Under the pieces are notes generated by a model that was not told where the DNA came from, did not search any database, and saw only the letters and a program-made list of their open reading frames with translations. 7,485 nucleotides of DNA from assembly GCA_024403005.1 (NCBI GenBank), contig JAKSSQ010000086.1:1-7485 (forward strand), written 5' to 3'. This DNA is from Clostridia bacterium. Lineage in GTDB: Bacteria > Bacillota > Clostridia > Peptostreptococcales > Anaerovoracaceae. The position numbers and the translations under genes are program-made. This document shows positions 5,895-7,485 of the stretch, one piece after another. Each line of letters starts with the position of its first letter. Position 1 is the stretch's first letter.

Positions 5895-7232
5895 ATGACA
5901 AAAGGCGAACTTAAGGAGAGGTGGGAGACCATACTCGACCAGCTTTATTCCGACATAGAGCGAATAAAGGTCGATAATTTCTTCAGACCCCTTACTCCCG
6001 TAAAAATAAGCGAAAGCAAAAATATAATCTACCTTATAACAGCAGGTGCCAACAGCAGTTTTTATCAGAACATGATAAATAACTACAAAAAGAGCCTGGA
6101 CAAGGCCTGCGAAAAGGTAATGGGAAAAGTCTACACCATGGAAGTTGTGGACAACGAACCTACAGAAGACAGCGATGAACCCGTACCCGAAGATTCCAGC
6201 TACGGATTCAATCCCAGATACACCTTCGATACTTTCGTTTCCGGCCCCAACAACCAGCTGGCCCTGGCAGCCTGCCTTGCAATTGCAGACAAAGGCTACG
6301 CAAAGGAATATAATCCTCTGTTCATCTACAGCGGACCGGGCCTCGGCAAGACTCACCTTATGCATGCGGTTGGTCAGTACGTTAAGAAGAACTTCCCGAA
6401 GAAAAAAGTAATGTACGTTTCTTCCGAAGCCTTTACTAACGAACTCATTAAAGCCATAAGAGAAAAGAGCCAGGAAGCCTTCAGAAACAAGTACAGAAAA
6501 GTAGATTTGCTGCTCTTCGACGATGTACAGTTTATTTCCGGCAAGGAAAGTACTCAGGAAGAAGTTTTCCACACTTTCGAAACCCTTTATAACTCCAGAA
6601 AGCAGATTATCTTTACTTCCGATAAACCGCCAAAGGATCTGGAAGGCATACCCGAAAGACTCCAGAGCAGATTCTCCTGGGGTCTTCCGGCAGAAATTCA
6701 GCCGCCAGGGTACGAAACAAGAGTCGCGATTCTTAATAACATAGCTACTCTAAGCGGCGTCGAAGTTACACCGGTAGTAAGCGAAGTACTGGAAGTAATC
6801 GCGCAGAACGTAACTTCCAATATCCGAGAAATAGAAGGCGCGTTTAACAGAGTAAACGCCATGTCCAAGCTTACAAACACCGAAATTTCCAAGGATCTCG
6901 CAAAGAGGGTACTCACGGATATCTTCGACACTCCGAAGACTAAGGAAATTACTCCGGAAAATATAAAGAAAGCTGTTGCAAAGTACTACGGCATAAAAGT
7001 TGCTGACATGGAAAGCGGAAACAGATCCAGAAACATAGGTTATCCGAGACAGATTGCCATATATATAATAAGAGAGAATACGAATTATTCTCTGCCCCAG
7101 ATTGGCAAGCTTTTCGGCGGAAGAGACCATACAACCATCAGACACAGCTACGAAAAAATGTGCGAAGAGATTAAGACAGACAAGGATCTTCGCTCTGCAG
7201 TAGAAAACATCCTCGCTACTTTAGAGGAATAG
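5895..7232 (+). CDS. dnaA: Chromosomal replication initiator protein DnaA
   Basis: AAA+ initiator that binds DnaA boxes, oligomerises with ATP, opens the origin and loads helicase. It is 445 aa, normal for Firmicutes. Domain I covers about residues 1-80. Domain II (about 85-105) is a very short acidic linker (NEPTEDSDEPVPED). Domain III, about 106-335, has Walker A GPGLGKTH (147-154), Walker B LLLFDD (205-210), sensor I around TSDKPPKDL (241-249), the arginine-finger segment RLQSRFSWGL (255-264) and sensor II NIREIEGAF (309-317). Domain IV has the DNA-contact signature GGRDHTTIRHSYEKM (408-422). R416 is odd: this position is usually hydrophobic. The start agrees with the DnaA N-terminus, but only a weak SD-like AGAAG precedes the ATG. 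Seven of the first eight isoleucines use ATA, unlike the gyr genes. Transcription is probably self-repressed. Confidence 0.98.
   Translation: MTKGELKERWETILDQLYSDIERIKVDNFFRPLTPVKISESKNIIYLITAGANSSFYQNMINNYKKSLDKACEKVMGKVYTMEVVDNEPTEDSDEPVPEDSSYGFNPRYTFDTFVSGPNNQLALAACLAIADKGYAKEYNPLFIYSGPGLGKTHLMHAVGQYVKKNFPKKKVMYVSSEAFTNELIKAIREKSQEAFRNKYRKVDLLLFDDVQFISGKESTQEEVFHTFETLYNSRKQIIFTSDKPPKDLEGIPERLQSRFSWGLPAEIQPPGYETRVAILNNIATLSGVEVTPVVSEVLEVIAQNVTSNIREIEGAFNRVNAMSKLTNTEISKDLAKRVLTDIFDTPKTKEITPENIKKAVAKYYGIKVADMESGNRSRNIGYPRQIAIYIIRENTNYSLPQIGKLFGGRDHTTIRHSYEKMCEEIKTDKDLRSAVENILATLEE
6565..6573 (+). promoter_or_regulatory. Consensus DnaA box inside dnaA
   Basis: TTTTCCACA, an exact consensus box, lies within the codons for Val-Phe-His-Thr (residues 224-227). 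The Phe-His-Thr part is conserved in DnaA proteins, so the match may be a by-product of coding. It could still add a binding site between the two origin clusters. Confidence 0.4.
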
Positions 7233-7254
7233 TTTTCCACAGGCTGTGGAAAAC
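7232..7254. repeat. DnaA-box dyad directly after the dnaA stop codon
   Basis: Two exact DnaA boxes face each other with three bases between. Together with flanking bases they form a perfect 23-bp interrupted palindrome: arms GTTTTCCACAG (7232-7242) and CTGTGGAAAAC (7244-7254) around a single G. The left arm starts with the last base of the dnaA stop codon. In mRNA the same sequence would fold into a strong hairpin, but no U-run follows, so it is not a standard terminator. Confidence 0.9.
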
Positions 7255-7281
7255 ATGTATATATCTTTTCCACAAGTTTTT

Positions 7282-7321
7282 AAACCTGTAAATCCTTAAA
7301 AATTAAGGTCCGGAAAGGTTT
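7282..7321. repeat. Nested inverted repeat in the dnaA-dnaN gap
   Basis: The inner perfect repeat is CCTTAA (7294-7299) with TTAAGG (7303-7308) around AAA. The outer pair is AAACCT (7282-7287) with AGGTTT (7316-7321). The inner stem is A/T-rich and no T-run follows, so a terminator is unlikely. It lies between the DnaA-box dyad and the trio element. Confidence 0.5.
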
Positions 7322-7326
7322 TCCAC

Positions 7327-7377
7327 TTTTCCACAGGCCCTACTTCTACATCTACTTAAAATAATAAGAAAAACAAA
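7327..7377 (+). promoter_or_regulatory. Probable DNA unwinding element: DnaA box, GC cluster and DnaA-trios
   Basis: An exact box TTTTCCACA (7327-7335) is followed by GGCC (7336-7339) and the triplets CTA CTT CTA CAT CTA CTT (7340-7357). On the complementary strand these read 3'-GAT-GAA-GAT-GTA-GAT-GAA-5', matching the 3'-(G/A)A(T)-5'-type trio described for Bacillus, where DnaA passes from the box onto one strand and opens it. Only the fourth unit breaks the pattern strongly. A/T-rich DNA (7358-7377) then runs to the dnaN SD. Confidence 0.8.
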
Positions 7378-7381
7378 GGAG
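7375..7381 (+). promoter_or_regulatory. dnaN ribosome-binding site
   Basis: AAAGGAG ends six bases before the dnaN ATG. It is clearly stronger than the weak site in front of dnaA. No separate dnaN promoter is obvious in the gap, so dnaN may be read from the dnaA promoter or from one hidden in the A/T-rich sequence. Confidence 0.8.
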
Positions 7382-7387
7382 CATCAA

Positions 7388-7485
7388 ATGAGATTCACTT
7401 GTTCACAGGGAGCTCTTGCCAGAGCACTTAATACAGTATCTAAAGCAGTTTCCGTAAGAACTACTATTCCTATTCTTAAGGGAAT
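7388..7485 (+). CDS. dnaN: DNA polymerase III beta subunit (sliding clamp), 5' part only
   Basis: Only the first 32 codons are present; the frame is open and cut by the window end. The peptide starts MRFTCSQGALARAL and continues through NTVSKAVSVRTTIPILKG. This is the characteristic N-terminus of DnaN, with the conserved VSKAV and the T-x-PIL motif. DnaN forms the ring-shaped dimer that tethers DNA polymerase III to DNA and also recruits mismatch-repair and translesion proteins. Its place directly after dnaA, on the same strand, is the standard bacterial order and supports the call. The ATG has a good SD (AAAGGAG) six bases upstream. Nothing can be said of the rest of the protein or of recF, which often follows. 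Confidence 0.95.
   Translation, partial: MRFTCSQGALARALNTVSKAVSVRTTIPILKG

Larger units (their letters stand above)
7233..7387. other. oriC: dnaA-dnaN intergenic region; downstream half of oriC with unwinding site
   Basis: These 155 bases hold four exact or near-exact DnaA boxes besides the trio-associated one: TTTTCCACA at 7233-7241 (+), TGTGGAAAA at 7245-7253 (-), TTTTCCACA at 7266-7274 (+) and TTTTCCACT at 7319-7327 (+, one mismatch). The fifth, TTTTCCACA at 7327-7335 (+), is followed by a GC cluster, DnaA-trios and A/T-rich DNA up to the dnaN SD. The layout closely resembles the Bacillus subtilis incC/basal unwinding region between the same two genes. Confidence 0.9.

Noticed and set aside
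5850..6572. Minus-strand frame of 240 codons opposite the 5' half of dnaA
   Set aside because: It is antisense to highly conserved DnaA sequence, its product is not recognisable, and it would cover the dnaA promoter. It is a shadow frame.

Overview
The window covers a bacterial chromosomal replication origin (oriC) and the genes on either side of it. Protein motifs, AGGAGG-type ribosome-binding sites and the layout of the DnaA-trio element point to a low-to-mid G+C Firmicute, most likely a clostridial lineage. The sequence alone does not allow a closer placement.

Left arm (1-5517, minus strand): one compact cluster reads leftward in the order gyrB, gyrA, trpS. It encodes both subunits of DNA gyrase and tryptophanyl-tRNA synthetase. 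Gene gaps are 18 bases (gyrB-gyrA) and a 1-base stop/start overlap (gyrA-trpS), so a single transcript is likely. A good sigma-A-type promoter lies at 5568-5596 in front of gyrB. The first 76 bases, beyond trpS, hold no recognisable gene or strong terminator.

Centre (5518-5894): a 377-base non-coding region separates the divergent gyrB and dnaA genes. It holds the gyrB and dnaA promoters, a cluster of DnaA boxes (5741-5834), several inverted repeats and A/T tracts.

Right arm (5895-7485, plus strand): dnaA (complete, 445 aa), then a 155-base intergenic region with a second DnaA-box cluster, then the first 32 codons of dnaN, cut by the window end. The intergenic region contains a head-to-head DnaA-box dyad directly after the dnaA stop codon. 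It also contains a DnaA box followed by a GC cluster and a run of DnaA-trio-like triplets, which is the probable strand-opening site.

How it works together: DnaA would bind the clusters on both sides of its own gene (a bipartite origin as known in Bacillus), melt DNA at the trio element before dnaN, and repress its own promoter through an overlapping box. DnaN (sliding clamp) and gyrase are the replication factors next to it. All genes point away from the origin, so all are co-directional with the forks. Nothing here is a clearly new system. The points most worth a second look are the DnaA-trio origin, gyrBA divergent from dnaA, trpS tied into the gyrase operon with no T-box leader, an arginine in the DnaA DNA-binding signature, and an apparent C-over-G excess on the leading strands.
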